DNA from: JBBECJ01 sp963763325
GTDB lineage: Bacteria > Chloroflexota > Chloroflexia > Thermomicrobiales > CFX8
Direction of reading: 5' to 3'
Length of the DNA stretch: 9,133 nucleotides
NCBI GenBank assembly: GCA_963763325.1
Contig: CAVXOL010000015.1
Span: 1 to 9,133 of the forward strand
Numbering within the stretch: the first letter of the stretch is position 1; each line of letters begins with the position of its first letter. Shown piece by piece: positions 1 to 7,174 of this stretch. A program made the translations under genes and the position numbers. The notes under the pieces are model-generated. The model was not told where the DNA came from. It searched no databases and worked only from the letters and a program-made list of their open reading frames with translations.

Positions 1-5
1 CCCAG

Positions 6-218
6 ATGCCTCCCGACTTGCTGGCAGCAATCGAAGGTGATGGAGTCCTGACTCACGAGCAGTTTCGCCAACTCTTCGAGATCGAGGCCGAGAGCATCGG
101 CCTGACGTTCGACGAGGCTATCGCGGCGGCACGAGCCGGGATATTGCCGCGCAATCCAATTGGCGACGACCTCTTGTTCATCGCTTCGATTATCGATACG
201 CCTGAGTCGAACGAATAG
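6..218 (+). CDS. Small helical protein of unknown function, first gene of a two-gene unit
   Basis: I do not recognise a named family. The product is 70 aa, acidic and predicted mostly helical, with no cysteine, signal peptide or membrane segment. Visible features are LTHEQFRQLFEIEAESIGLT (residues 15-34), a short basic AAARAGILPRNP stretch (40-51) and a final hydrophobic helix (DDLLFIASIID). Its TAG stop at 216-218 is one base before the GTG of the next gene, so the two are almost certainly co-transcribed and translationally coupled. The ATG lies six bases from the window edge and the frame stays open upstream, so the true start may be outside. A short acidic helical protein before a larger partner is a layout typical of antitoxins, but that role is inference only. 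Confidence 0.6.
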   Translation: MPPDLLAAIEGDGVLTHEQFRQLFEIEAESIGLTFDEAIAAARAGILPRNPIGDDLLFIASIIDTPESNE

Positions 219-219
219 C

Positions 220-801
220 GTGTCAACACCAGTCGAAGGCCGAACGCTCCGCGAGGCCAGCCACACCTATCGGGAAACGCTTAACCGTCTCATTGCTCAC
301 ACGATCACGCGAACACCGCTGATAGTTGTAAACGACCGACGTACTGACATAGCTCGAATCAGTTTCCGGCGCGGAGGTTTCTCCAGCGCCACAACACTGA
401 CTTCTCAATATGGTCCTATGGGCCTATACATCCGGCAGACACTCGACGCTATTGAAGGTCAACAGGAACGCGTCCGCCATCGTGTGATCGACTACCAGTA
501 CACCATCACCCCACTCGGAGCCGACGACCCGCTCTTTCGCTGGGAGTTCGTCCGCTTTCCAAGCACCGGCTCGTTCTGGTGTCGCAATCATCTTCAGGGG
601 CCGATTGATGTCGGTGTCGGCGGACGAACGGTCAACCTCAACGACTGGCATCTACCGACCGGCTGGGTGCCGATCGAGGAGATCATCCGTTTCTGCATCG
701 TCGATCTCGGCGTGTCACCGCTCGATTCTAGCTCGGATGCGGACGGCAACCCCGGCTGGCACGCTCGCCTCTCCGAGCGTTCTGATAGCTCCGAGTCGTA
801 G
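220..801 (+). CDS. Hypothetical protein, second gene of the pair; possible toxin-like partner
   Basis: The product is 193 aa when read from the GTG at 220. That start is chosen because it follows the previous stop by one base; an in-frame ATG at 160 would overlap the upstream gene by 59 bases. There is no clear Shine-Dalgarno site before the GTG, which suits translational coupling. The central part alternates strands and conserved-looking aromatic and polar positions: HRVIDYQYTI (88-97), PLFRWEFVR (104-112), FWCRNHLQGP (119-128), NDWHLPTGWVPIEEIIRFCI (141-160). The HLQ and HLPTG motifs, with nearby R and D residues, could form an active or nucleic-acid-binding site. The layout loosely recalls TumE/DUF6516-type toxins, but I cannot confirm homology. 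The Ser/Asp-rich tail (168-193) overlaps the end of the convergent oxidoreductase frame. Confidence 0.65.
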   Translation: MSTPVEGRTLREASHTYRETLNRLIAHTITRTPLIVVNDRRTDIARISFRRGGFSSATTLTSQYGPMGLYIRQTLDAIEGQQERVRHRVIDYQYTITPLGADDPLFRWEFVRFPSTGSFWCRNHLQGPIDVGVGGRTVNLNDWHLPTGWVPIEEIIRFCIVDLGVSPLDSSSDADGNPGWHARLSERSDSSES

Positions 802-1676
802 CCCTACGAACCACCGCTCCGCAAGATATTTGTGCAGTGCCGTGAAGTCCGCATCCGGCTCAGCAGCATTGAAGCGTTTCCAGATAGCAGTCACGGCCAC
901 GGCCAGTTCGCGCGGAACTCCGGCCACTACCGCGTTGTCAAGGTACAGGCTGACACATCCTTCGTCATCAACGCCCCGGCGAAACCGAAGTCGTAGGTGC
1001 CGGGGACGATGCTGCGCGGGAACTTTTCCTGGCTGGCTGCGCTGCGGCCGGATGAGGCGTTGAGAACATCAACCATCGTTGGCAGATCCAGCCCCAACCG
1101 TGTGCCGAAGACAGCTGCCTCACAGGTCGCAGCCAGCGCGGCGGCCGATGCGTAGTTATTGAGCAGCTTCATCGCCTGGCCCTGGCCGGGAGCGTCTCCA
1201 ACCCTGAACCGCTTCGACGCGAGGACAGCAAGCACCGGCTCCAACTGCTCGAAGACCGTGGCTGGCGCGCCGACCATCATCGCCAGCGTCCCATCTGTCG
1301 CGCCGGCCACGCCGCCACTGACCGGCGCATCGACGTAGACGATCCCGGCCTCTGCCAACAGCGCCGCACATTCCTGAGCAGCGGCAATTCCGATCGTCGA
1401 GAGGTCGACGACGGTCTGCACGCGCCGATCCGCCGCCTCCACGATCTGATGGCAGACATCGAGCGAGGCAGCGCCGTCCGGAACGCTCAGCAGGATCGTG
1501 TCCGACAGCGCCGCCAGATCACCAACCGATGTCGCGGCTCCGGCGCCGTCCGGTAACCGGTCCTCGGTCCCGGCGACATCGAAGCCGCGCACCGAATACC
1601 CGGCAGCGACCAGCCGCCCGGCCATCGGGGCTCCCATCCTGCCAAGGCCAACGCTGCCGAGCACCTCCCCGCTCAT
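715..1676 (-). pseudogene. 3-hydroxyisobutyrate dehydrogenase-family NAD-dependent oxidoreductase, frameshifted
   Basis: A beta-hydroxyacid dehydrogenase that would oxidise 3-hydroxyisobutyrate or a similar substrate in the cytoplasm. From the ATG at 1676 the first 241 residues match the family: Rossmann motif GLGRMG (10-15), Asp33 after the second strand (favouring NAD over NADP), substrate loop DAPVSGG (116-122), catalytic Lys170 in GQGQAMKLLNN, and MTKDV (237-241). After GTG at 954-956 the frame goes to ACTLTTR and stops at 927. A shifted frame starting with AGC at 949-951 gives SLYLDNAVVAGVPRELAVAV and then DADFTALHKYLAERW, the expected C-terminal helices. The break is therefore one missing or two extra bases at about 949-956. 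The shifted frame passes the usual family end (about residue 288, near position 811) and runs 31 codons into the convergent gene, stopping at 715. The start has GGAG seven bases upstream. It lies 18 bases after the hydrolase gene, probably in one operon. Confidence 0.85.
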
Positions 1677-1694
1677 GCTATTACTCCATGTCGT

Positions 1695-2453
1695 TCAGGA
1701 CGCGACCGCCGCCGGCTGCTGCATGAAGTCGAGCATCTGGTGCCAGGCGTCCTCGCAGGCAGCGGCGTGCTCGGCGAAGGTGCGGTCGAAGAAGGAGTGT
1801 GGCGCGCCTTCGTAGACGACCATCTTGTGCGGCACGCCGGCCTCGTCCAGCTCGCCACTGAACTTCTCGAACTCCTCAGTCGGCGTGAAGTCGGCCCCAG
1901 CCACCAGCAGCAGCAACGGTGCCTGCATCTGCGGAACCGAGTCGCGGATCCGGGCAGGAACGCCGTAGAAACCGATCGCACCGTCGATCCCTGGCTGCGA
2001 GGCCGATTGCCGCCACGATGCGCCACCCCCGAAGCAGAAACCGACCGTGAAGACGCGTGACACACTGCCACCCGCCTCCGAGCGCAGAAAGTCGATCGCC
2101 GCCGCGCAATCGGCGTCGACACCGGCTGGTGTCGTCTGGTCGACGTGCGGACGATACTCGAAGCTCTCGTCCCGGTTGTTCGTCTCGGCCGTCCGGCCAA
2201 AGTAGTCGTAGGCAACGGCATCAACGCCGATCTCCGCGAAGCGGTCGGCCAACTCCTTGTAGAACTGGTGCAGGCCACGCACATCCGGCAGGATCACCAT
2301 TCCGGTCCCGGTCGGCTCGGCGGCACGGGCGCTGTAGGCCATGAACTCGGTCCCGTCCGCTGAAGTCAGTGTCAGATCACTGCTGGACGCCAGGCCACCC
2401 GACCCACCGGAGACGGGTGGAAGCGGTGGTCGAGCGGTATCGTCATAGCACAA
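1695..2453 (-). CDS. Dienelactone hydrolase family protein
   Basis: A cytoplasmic alpha/beta hydrolase of 252 aa, the usual family length. The dienelactone hydrolase triad is visible: nucleophile Cys140 in GFCFGG (138-143), Asp188 in AGADFTP and His219 in GAPHSFFDR. The motifs ILPDVRGL (54-61) and VAYDYFGRT (80-88) are also typical. Classical members open dienelactones in chlorocatechol breakdown, but most relatives act on other esters or lactones, so the substrate is open. The TTG at 2453 is chosen because AAGGAGG ends seven bases upstream; no in-frame ATG or GTG nearby has such a site. The first 25 residues are Pro/Gly/Ser-rich and look like an unstructured leader. It is the first gene of a likely operon with the oxidoreductase, which suggests a catabolic pair. 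Confidence 0.9.
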   Translation of the reverse strand: MCYDDTARPPLPPVSGGSGGLASSSDLTLTSADGTEFMAYSARAAEPTGTGMVILPDVRGLHQFYKELADRFAEIGVDAVAYDYFGRTAETNNRDESFEYRPHVDQTTPAGVDADCAAAIDFLRSEAGGSVSRVFTVGFCFGGGASWRQSASQPGIDGAIGFYGVPARIRDSVPQMQAPLLLLVAGADFTPTEEFEKFSGELDEAGVPHKMVVYEGAPHSFFDRTFAEHAAACEDAWHQMLDFMQQPAAVAS

Positions 2454-2460
2454 GGGGTTG

Positions 2461-2467
2461 CCTCCTT
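2461..2467 (-). promoter_or_regulatory. Ribosome binding site that fixes a TTG start
   Basis: The minus strand reads AAGGAGG here, seven bases before the TTG of the hydrolase. The match to the anti-Shine-Dalgarno sequence and the spacing are near ideal, so TTG is favoured as the initiator. Confidence 0.75.
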
Positions 2468-2562
2468 CTCATACGTTGGCAGTTGCCGTCTTGTAGCACG
2501 CCGCGCGTATCTGCGCCAGATGGCGGAATGGGTGATCTTGCCCGCAAGTGCGATCTACGCAG

Positions 2563-2590
2563 TTGACTTTCTACTCAGCAGGTATAGAGT
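2563..2590 (+). promoter_or_regulatory. Candidate sigma-70-type promoter upstream of the GerMN gene
   Basis: TTGACT (2563-2568) is followed after 16 bases by TAGAGT (2585-2590), giving 5/6 and 4/6 matches to the housekeeping consensus. It lies in the divergent gap between the hydrolase and the GerMN gene and would leave a leader of about 140 bases. Nothing else gene-like is seen in 2468-2740. Confidence 0.4.
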
Positions 2591-2740
2591 GATCGACAAG
2601 TACGCGCATCTCCATGCCTACAGGTCGTGCCACCTGCCGCCCTGTTCCCGGTCATCATGCATCCATGTCGAGCCGGACAGCCCCGCATTCGACCGTCACT
2701 CCACCGCACGATGCCGGACATCATCCAGAGGAGGACCTGC

Positions 2741-3784
2741 ATGGAATTGCTCATCTCCCGGCAATCGCGCCGGATCGCCTTCGCCTGCGTCGCGCTGCTC
2801 CTGCTGATGCCGCTCACGGCCTCCGCGCGTCAGGCCACCGAGAACGCCACGATCTACATGATCGCGATGGGCGACAACGGTCAGTCGGGAATGTTCGTCG
2901 GCTGCGGCGACAGCCTGATCCCGGTCACCGTCAATGTGCCGGCTGCGACGACGACCGAAGGGAAGATCACGGCGGCGCTCCAGCATCTGTTCTCGCTTCA
3001 CGATCCGTTCTACGGTCAATCCGGCCTCTACAACGCGCTCTATGAGAACACGCTGACGGTCGACTCCGTCAGCCTCCACGGCAGCACGGCCGGCGTCATC
3101 CTGTCAGGATTCACCGGATCGCGCGGAACCTGCGACGATCCGCGAATCGAGGGGCAGATCGAACAGACCGTCCTCTCGGTGCCCGGCGTAACGAGCGTCG
3201 TCGTCATTCTGAACGGCATGCAACTCATCGACCTGCGCGGCCCTGACTTCTTCCCCGAGACCGGCTTCGGCATTTCGCTCCCGTTCGTCGACTTCTGGCA
3301 CGACAACGGCGGCATCCCTGTCTTCGGCTACCCGATCAGCCCCCAACTCTTCGAGGGCGGCTACAGGGTCCAGTACGTCGAGCGGCAGCGCTTCGAGCAC
3401 CACCCGGACAACAGCGCCCCGTACGACATTCTGCTCGGCCTGCTCGGCACCCAGGTCGCCCAGAGCCAGGGACTACTCGGCACACCAGCCTTCCAGTATC
3501 AGCAGCCGAACGGCAACCCGAACTGCGAGTACTTCGCCGCGACTGGCCACCATCTCTGCTTCGGCTTTCGCACCTACTGGCACACCCACGGACTCGACTT
3601 CGGTGATTCCGGTTACTCGTACCGTGAGTCGCTGCTCCTGTTCGGCTATCCGATCTCGGAAGAGTTCGTCGTAGGAGGCCGGACGGTTCAGTACTTCGAG
3701 CGGGCGCGCTTCGAGTGGCACCCACAGAACAGCCCGCCCTACGACATCCTGCTCGGGCGACTCGGGGCGGAGGTCTATCCATAG
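2741..3784 (+). CDS. Secreted GerMN-domain protein with two C-terminal aromatic repeats
   Basis: The product is 347 aa. The ATG at 2741 is chosen over an in-frame ATG at 2627 because AGAGGAGG (2727-2734) sits six bases upstream and the protein then begins with a classic signal peptide: MELLISRQSRRIAFA, a hydrophobic core ACVALLLLMPL, and cleavage near TASA|RQA (about residue 29). Residues 37-165 resemble the GerMN domain of spore germination GerM and lipoprotein LpqB: CGDSLIPVTVNVP, an AALQHLFS helix, GLYNALYENT, and the final PGVTSVVVILNGMQL. Two copies of a W/Y-rich repeat follow, at about 182-239 and 276-345. They share FW/YW, FGYPIS, a VQY-ER-RFE core, an H-P-N-S motif, PYDILLG and LG. 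There is no lipobox or C-terminal anchor, so the protein is probably extracellular or wall-associated. In non-sporulating bacteria GerMN proteins are envelope proteins of unclear role. Confidence 0.85.
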   Translation: MELLISRQSRRIAFACVALLLLMPLTASARQATENATIYMIAMGDNGQSGMFVGCGDSLIPVTVNVPAATTTEGKITAALQHLFSLHDPFYGQSGLYNALYENTLTVDSVSLHGSTAGVILSGFTGSRGTCDDPRIEGQIEQTVLSVPGVTSVVVILNGMQLIDLRGPDFFPETGFGISLPFVDFWHDNGGIPVFGYPISPQLFEGGYRVQYVERQRFEHHPDNSAPYDILLGLLGTQVAQSQGLLGTPAFQYQQPNGNPNCEYFAATGHHLCFGFRTYWHTHGLDFGDSGYSYRESLLLFGYPISEEFVVGGRTVQYFERARFEWHPQNSPPYDILLGRLGAEVYP

Positions 3785-3884
3785 CCATCGATCGCCCGTG
3801 TCACGTGGTCGCCGGCAACAGGCACGGCTCATGCATTCAATGTGTCGTGAGTTCAACGAGACATCCCAAAAAAGGAGGCTTTCG

Positions 3885-4031
3885 ATGCTCTGGATTGTTC
3901 TGGTGATCCTGCTGATTCTCTGGCTGGGCGGGTTCCTGATCGATGTCGCCGGCAACCTGATCCACCTGCTGCTCGTCATCGCCCTCGTCGTCCTGATCGT
4001 CCAGCTCATCACGGGGCGCCGCGTCGTCTAA
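3885..4031 (+). CDS. Small two-helix membrane protein (lmo0937-like)
   Basis: The product is 48 aa. The ATG at 3885 has an excellent site, AAAGGAGG (3871-3878), six bases upstream; an in-frame start at 3798 lacks one. It is nearly all membrane: a first helix MLWIVLVILLILWLGGFLI, a short DVAGNLIH turn, a second helix LLLVIALVVLIVQLI, and a basic TGRRVV tail. The pattern MLW...ILWLLG...IHxLLVIAxVVLxxxLxxGRR fits the small lmo0937/DUF5670 family of unknown function, common in bacteria and reported as stress-linked in Listeria. It lies 100 bases after the GerMN gene. No clear terminator or promoter is seen between them, so it may be co-transcribed. Confidence 0.85.
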   Translation: MLWIVLVILLILWLGGFLIDVAGNLIHLLLVIALVVLIVQLITGRRVV

Positions 4032-4111
4032 CACGCATCTTCGTCAGAAGTGCTCCTTTAGACTGCTGATAGCCAAGCGATACGGCGAGCGTGACTCTCG
4101 CGTGTCTACTG

Positions 4112-4140
4112 TTGCGAAGATTTGTCTGTGCATCTATTAT
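4112..4140 (+). promoter_or_regulatory. Sigma-70-type promoter
   Basis: TTGCGA (4112-4117) and TATTAT (4135-4140) are separated by exactly 17 bases inside an AT-richer stretch of the gap 4032-4209. Transcription would begin near 4147 and leave a leader of about 60 bases before the membrane protein gene at 4210. Confidence 0.6.
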
Positions 4141-4209
4141 CGTGGCACACGTACACATGACTTCACATTAGTGGCCGCGTATCCGGCCGCAAGCTGAAGG
4201 AGCCGAGCC

Positions 4210-4641
4210 ATGAGCGCAGTCCAGGCCGTCGTCGAGTCACGTCCGCGTCACGTCGTCTACGCCGCCGGATACGCCGCGATCGTCGGCGCGCTCAGCGTCG
4301 TCCTTGCCATCCTCGGGATCGCTGACGGGGAGACGCCGGCCATCGGTCGCGCACTACTCGGCGTGCTTGGTGTTGCGGGTGCCTACCTGCTCTGGACGCG
4401 ACCACGGATCGGCTGGATGGTGCTGATCGCCTGGGCGGCGATTCAGATTCCGTACGTCGCCTGGAACACCGACGGCAGCCCGCTCGCGCAGGCGCTCTAC
4501 TTCCCGCTCTCGGTATCAAGCTCAACGACCGTCAACGGCGAGATCACCGAATACAGCGAGTACGGCATCAACCTCGTCGGCGTCGTCCTGACATTCGTCT
4601 TCGCGAAATGGCGCAAGGAGTGGCTGTACCATAACCAGTAG
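4210..4641 (+). CDS. Hypothetical integral membrane protein, four predicted helices
   Basis: The product is 143 aa. AAGGAG (4197-4202) stands seven bases before the ATG, and a good promoter lies about 70 bases upstream, so this is probably its own transcription unit. Predicted membrane segments are at about 17-37, 45-63, 68-85 and 119-134. The last three are separated by a basic WTRPRIG loop and by a longer polar loop (86-118) holding SVSSSTTVNGEITEYSEYG. The C-terminus is charged (AKWRKEWLYHNQ), which favours a cytoplasmic tail. I recognise no family, catalytic motif or transport signature. The 202-base gap after it holds only the hairpin and the possible -10 element listed below. Confidence 0.75.
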   Translation: MSAVQAVVESRPRHVVYAAGYAAIVGALSVVLAILGIADGETPAIGRALLGVLGVAGAYLLWTRPRIGWMVLIAWAAIQIPYVAWNTDGSPLAQALYFPLSVSSSTTVNGEITEYSEYGINLVGVVLTFVFAKWRKEWLYHNQ

Positions 4642-4748
4642 ATGTTCATCCCTTAGGAGCCACCAGCTCTGATCTCCAACCCACTCAACTCGATTCGGAC
4701 AGGGCCGGCGCAAGACGTACTCGTGACGCCTCACCATCAGGTTGGCGG

Positions 4749-4812
4749 TACAATCATCGATGGACAGTCTTGAGACGCTGATCGGGACATCGCGGCGGCG
4801 TTGTCCCGTATC
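4749..4812 (+). promoter_or_regulatory. Possible -10 element and leader hairpin upstream of the ABC exporter gene
   Basis: TACAAT (4749-4754) is a good -10 hexamer but has no convincing -35 partner. About 25 bases further on, CGGGACA (4783-4789) pairs with TGTCCCG (4802-4808) around a 12-base GC-rich loop. GAT (4780-4782) and ATC (4810-4812) extend the stem past a one-base bulge. The hairpin would sit in the 5' leader about 30 bases before the ATG. No T-tract follows it, so it is not an obvious terminator. Confidence 0.35.
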
Positions 4813-4843
4813 GGTGTGCGTCCTTCAAATATAGAGAGTATTC

Positions 4844-6601
4844 ATGCAGACCAACACCGCCGGGACGCTTCCCACCCTGAGACGCTTCTTCGGCTACTAT
4901 CGACCCCACCGCAAGCTCTTCGCGCTGGACTTCTCGTGCGCGGTTCTCTCTGGCATCCTCGAGCTGGCCTTCCCGATGGCAGTCGGACTCTTCGTCGACC
5001 GCCTCCTGCCCGGCGAGAACTGGGGTCTGATCATCCTCTACGCGATCGGCCTGCTGACCGTCTACCTGTTCAACACCGGCCTGATGGTCGTCGTCGGCTA
5101 CTGGGGCCACATGCTCGGCATCAATATCGAGACCGAGTTGCGCCGCAAGAGCTTCGACCACCTCCAGAAGCTCTCCTTTCGCTTCTACGACAACCAGAAG
5201 ACCGGCCACCTGGTTGCCAAGGTCACGAAGGACCTGGAGGAGATCGGCGAAGTCGCCCACCACGGCCCGGAGGATGTCTTCGTCGCGATCATGACCTTCA
5301 TTGGCGCCTTCGCGCTGATGCTCTGGGTCTACCCGCCGCTGGCACTGATCGCGGCCATCGTCGTTCCAGCCGCCGGCTGGATCACAGCCCGCTACGGCTC
5401 GCGGATGACGACCACCTGGAAGACGCTCTTTCGCCGCGTCGGTGAGTTCAACGCCCGGATCGAGGACAACGTCGGCGGCATCCGCGTCGTCCAGGCATTT
5501 GCCAACGAGGACCACGAGCGAGAGCTGTTCGCGAAGAACAACGCCCAGTACCGCACGACCAAGCTCGAGGCCTACCGGATCATGACGGCCAGCATGTCGC
5601 TGAGCTACTTCAGCATGCGGCTGGCGCAGATTGTCGTCATGATCGCAGGGGCCTACTTCGTTCTGCATGGCCGGCTGACCGAGGGGGAATTCGTCACCTT
5701 CCTGCTCCTGATCGGGGTCTTCTTCCGGCCGATCGAGAAGATCAACCAGGTTCTGGAGAGCTACCCGAAGGGCATCGCCGGATTTCGTAGTTACACCAGC
5801 CTGCTCGACACCGAGCCAGACATTCAGGACGCACTCGATGCGATCACGGTTGATGGGCTACACGGCGACATCCGCTTCGAGAACGTCACCTTCGGCTACG
5901 GCCCGGAGCACACCGTTCTCAGCGACATCAACCTGCGCATCAACGCAGGCGAGACGGTCGCTTTCGTCGGTCCCTCCGGCGCCGGCAAGACGACGATCGC
6001 GTCGCTCCTGCCCCGTTTCTATGAGATCGATGCCGGCCGGATCACGATCGACGGGATCGACATCCAGCAGATGACGCTCGCCTCACTCCGCCGCGAGATC
6101 GGCGTCGTCCAGCAGGACGTCTTCCTCTTCTCCGGCACAATCCGCGAGAACATCGTCTATGGCCGCCTCGACGCGACTGAAGACGAGATCCGGCAGGCCG
6201 TCCGTCGCGCCCGAATGGAGACCGTTATCGCCGCCATGCCGGCGGGGCTTGAGACGGTCATCGGCGAACGCGGGGTCAAGCTCTCCGGCGGCCAGAAACA
6301 GCGGCTCGCGATCGCCCGAATGTTCGTCAAGAACCCGCCGATCCTGATCCTCGACGAAGCGACCTCGGCCCTCGACTCCGAGACCGAACGCGCCATCCAG
6401 GCGTCATTGACCGAGCTGGCCAAAGGCCGCACCACCCTCGTCATCGCCCACCGCCTCGCCACCATCCAGAACGCCGACCGCATCGTCGTCGTCGACGAAA
6501 CCGGCATCGTCGAAGAGGGTCCGCACCAGGAACTGATCCGCATCGACGGCCTCTACCAACGCCTCCACGCCGCCCAGTTCGCGTCGTATGCCGCGAGTTG
6601 A
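4844..6601 (+). CDS. ABC exporter, fused permease and ATPase (half-transporter)
   Basis: The product is 585 aa, the normal size of an MsbA/LmrA-type half exporter that works as a dimer in the cytoplasmic membrane. Residues 1-310 are the six-helix type I exporter domain, including the usual HLQKLSFRFYDNQKTGHL coupling region (106-123) and the EDNVGGIRVVQAF motif (207-219). Residues 340-585 are the ATPase: Walker A GPSGAGKT (376-383), Q-loop VVQQDVFLF (421-429), signature LSGGQKQR (480-487), Walker B ILILDEA with Asp504 and Glu505, D-loop SALD and switch His536 in IAHRL. All catalytic residues are present, so the protein should be active. The substrate (lipid, drug or peptide) cannot be told. 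The ribosome binding site is weak (GAGAG, 4834-4838). There is no adjacent partner half-transporter, so it probably forms a homodimer. Confidence 0.95.
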   Translation: MQTNTAGTLPTLRRFFGYYRPHRKLFALDFSCAVLSGILELAFPMAVGLFVDRLLPGENWGLIILYAIGLLTVYLFNTGLMVVVGYWGHMLGINIETELRRKSFDHLQKLSFRFYDNQKTGHLVAKVTKDLEEIGEVAHHGPEDVFVAIMTFIGAFALMLWVYPPLALIAAIVVPAAGWITARYGSRMTTTWKTLFRRVGEFNARIEDNVGGIRVVQAFANEDHERELFAKNNAQYRTTKLEAYRIMTASMSLSYFSMRLAQIVVMIAGAYFVLHGRLTEGEFVTFLLLIGVFFRPIEKINQVLESYPKGIAGFRSYTSLLDTEPDIQDALDAITVDGLHGDIRFENVTFGYGPEHTVLSDINLRINAGETVAFVGPSGAGKTTIASLLPRFYEIDAGRITIDGIDIQQMTLASLRREIGVVQQDVFLFSGTIRENIVYGRLDATEDEIRQAVRRARMETVIAAMPAGLETVIGERGVKLSGGQKQRLAIARMFVKNPPILILDEATSALDSETERAIQASLTELAKGRTTLVIAHRLATIQNADRIVVVDETGIVEEGPHQELIRIDGLYQRLHAAQFASYAAS

Positions 6602-6633
6602 ATTCCGACGGTACGAGTTTCGGGAGCGCAAAA

Positions 6634-6672
6634 GTTCAACAAGGACCGCACCCCCTGGCCTGTCATCCTGAG
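6634..6672 (+). repeat. Left outer arm of a long palindromic element, cut off by the IS630 insertion
   Basis: Bases 6643-6669 (starting GGACCGCACC, ending TGTCATCCT) are the exact reverse complement of 8027-8053. The match continues outward to 6634 and 8062 with two mismatches, so 34 of 36 bases pair. The last four bases, TGAG (6669-6672), recur at 7896-7899, immediately past the insertion sequence. Joining the two sides at TGAG gives TCCTGAGCCGCAGCGAAGGA, an uninterrupted intergenic-repeat-like string. Confidence 0.8.
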
Positions 6673-6677
6673 TAGTG

Positions 6678-6697
6678 CACCACAGTGAATGTGCCGT
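6678..6697 (+). repeat. Left terminal inverted repeat of the insertion sequence
   Basis: CACCACAGTGAATGTGCCGT pairs with 7870-7889 on the other strand at 16 of 20 positions. It is followed by a small perfect hairpin, CCGTC-GTGT-GACGG (6694-6707). Confidence 0.7.
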
Positions 6698-6745
6698 CGT
6701 GTGACGGATCGGTTATGCTGGCGATCCTCAGGAAGGGAGTCTGCC

Positions 6746-7174
6746 ATGACGATCGCCCATCGTGTCCGCCTGACCGACGACGAACGCGCGTCGTTGATCG
6801 GGATCACGCGCCGGGGTGAGTCCAACGCGCGGCGCCTGACCCGCGCCCGGGTATTGCTGTTGGCCGATCGCGGATCGACCGACCGCGCCATCGCCGACGC
6901 GCTGAACGTCCACCCACGCACCTGCCAACGGCTGCGCCAGCGCGCCTGCCAGCAGGGCGTTCTCGCCGCCCTCGATGACCGGCCACGCCCCGGCGCAGCG
7001 CGACTGCTGAACGAGACCCAGGAAGCGCACCTGATCGCGCTGGCCTGCTCGGATGCCCCCGATGGGCGGGACGGCTGGACGATGCAACTCCTCGCCGACC
7101 GGCTGGTCGACCTCCAGATCGTCGAGACCATCTCGGATGAGACGGTCCGGCGGGCCTTGAAGCAAACGCGTTGA
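6746..7174 (+). CDS. IS630 transposase, N-terminal DNA-binding part
   Basis: The product is 142 aa and corresponds to the N-terminal third of an IS630-family DDE transposase. A helix-turn-helix is visible at about 44-68 (STDRAIADALNVHPRTCQRL), followed by a second winged-helix-like region with DDRPRPGAAR (77-86) and DETVRRALKQTR at the end. These parts bind the terminal repeats. The ATG at 6746 has AGGGAG (6734-6739) six bases upstream. In intact relatives the protein runs on from VRRALK... directly into LKPWQV, so the TGA at 7172-7174 interrupts one domain chain. The following frame opens with TTG at 7171, overlapping the stop as TTGA. A -1 shift at this point would rejoin the two parts exactly. 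Confidence 0.85.
   Translation: MTIAHRVRLTDDERASLIGITRRGESNARRLTRARVLLLADRGSTDRAIADALNVHPRTCQRLRQRACQQGVLAALDDRPRPGAARLLNETQEAHLIALACSDAPDGRDGWTMQLLADRLVDLQIVETISDETVRRALKQTR

Noticed and set aside
605..1063. Plus-strand frame of 152 codons overlapping the left-hand gene and the dehydrogenase
   Set aside because: Its composition is Ser/Arg-rich and low in complexity, with no motif. The overlapping frames show real family motifs.
2575..2817. Minus-strand 80-codon frame in the divergent gap
   Set aside because: It runs over the promoter region and the GerMN signal peptide, with no ribosome binding site or recognisable motif.
4651..4674. GAGC/GCTC stem after the 143-aa membrane protein as a terminator
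   Set aside because: The stem is only four base pairs and has no T-tract, so it is indistinguishable from chance.
4754..5668. Minus-strand frame of 304 codons
   Set aside because: It is antisense to the ABC exporter, has highly repetitive Asp/Val/Glu-rich composition and no domain. It is a byproduct of GC-rich codon use.
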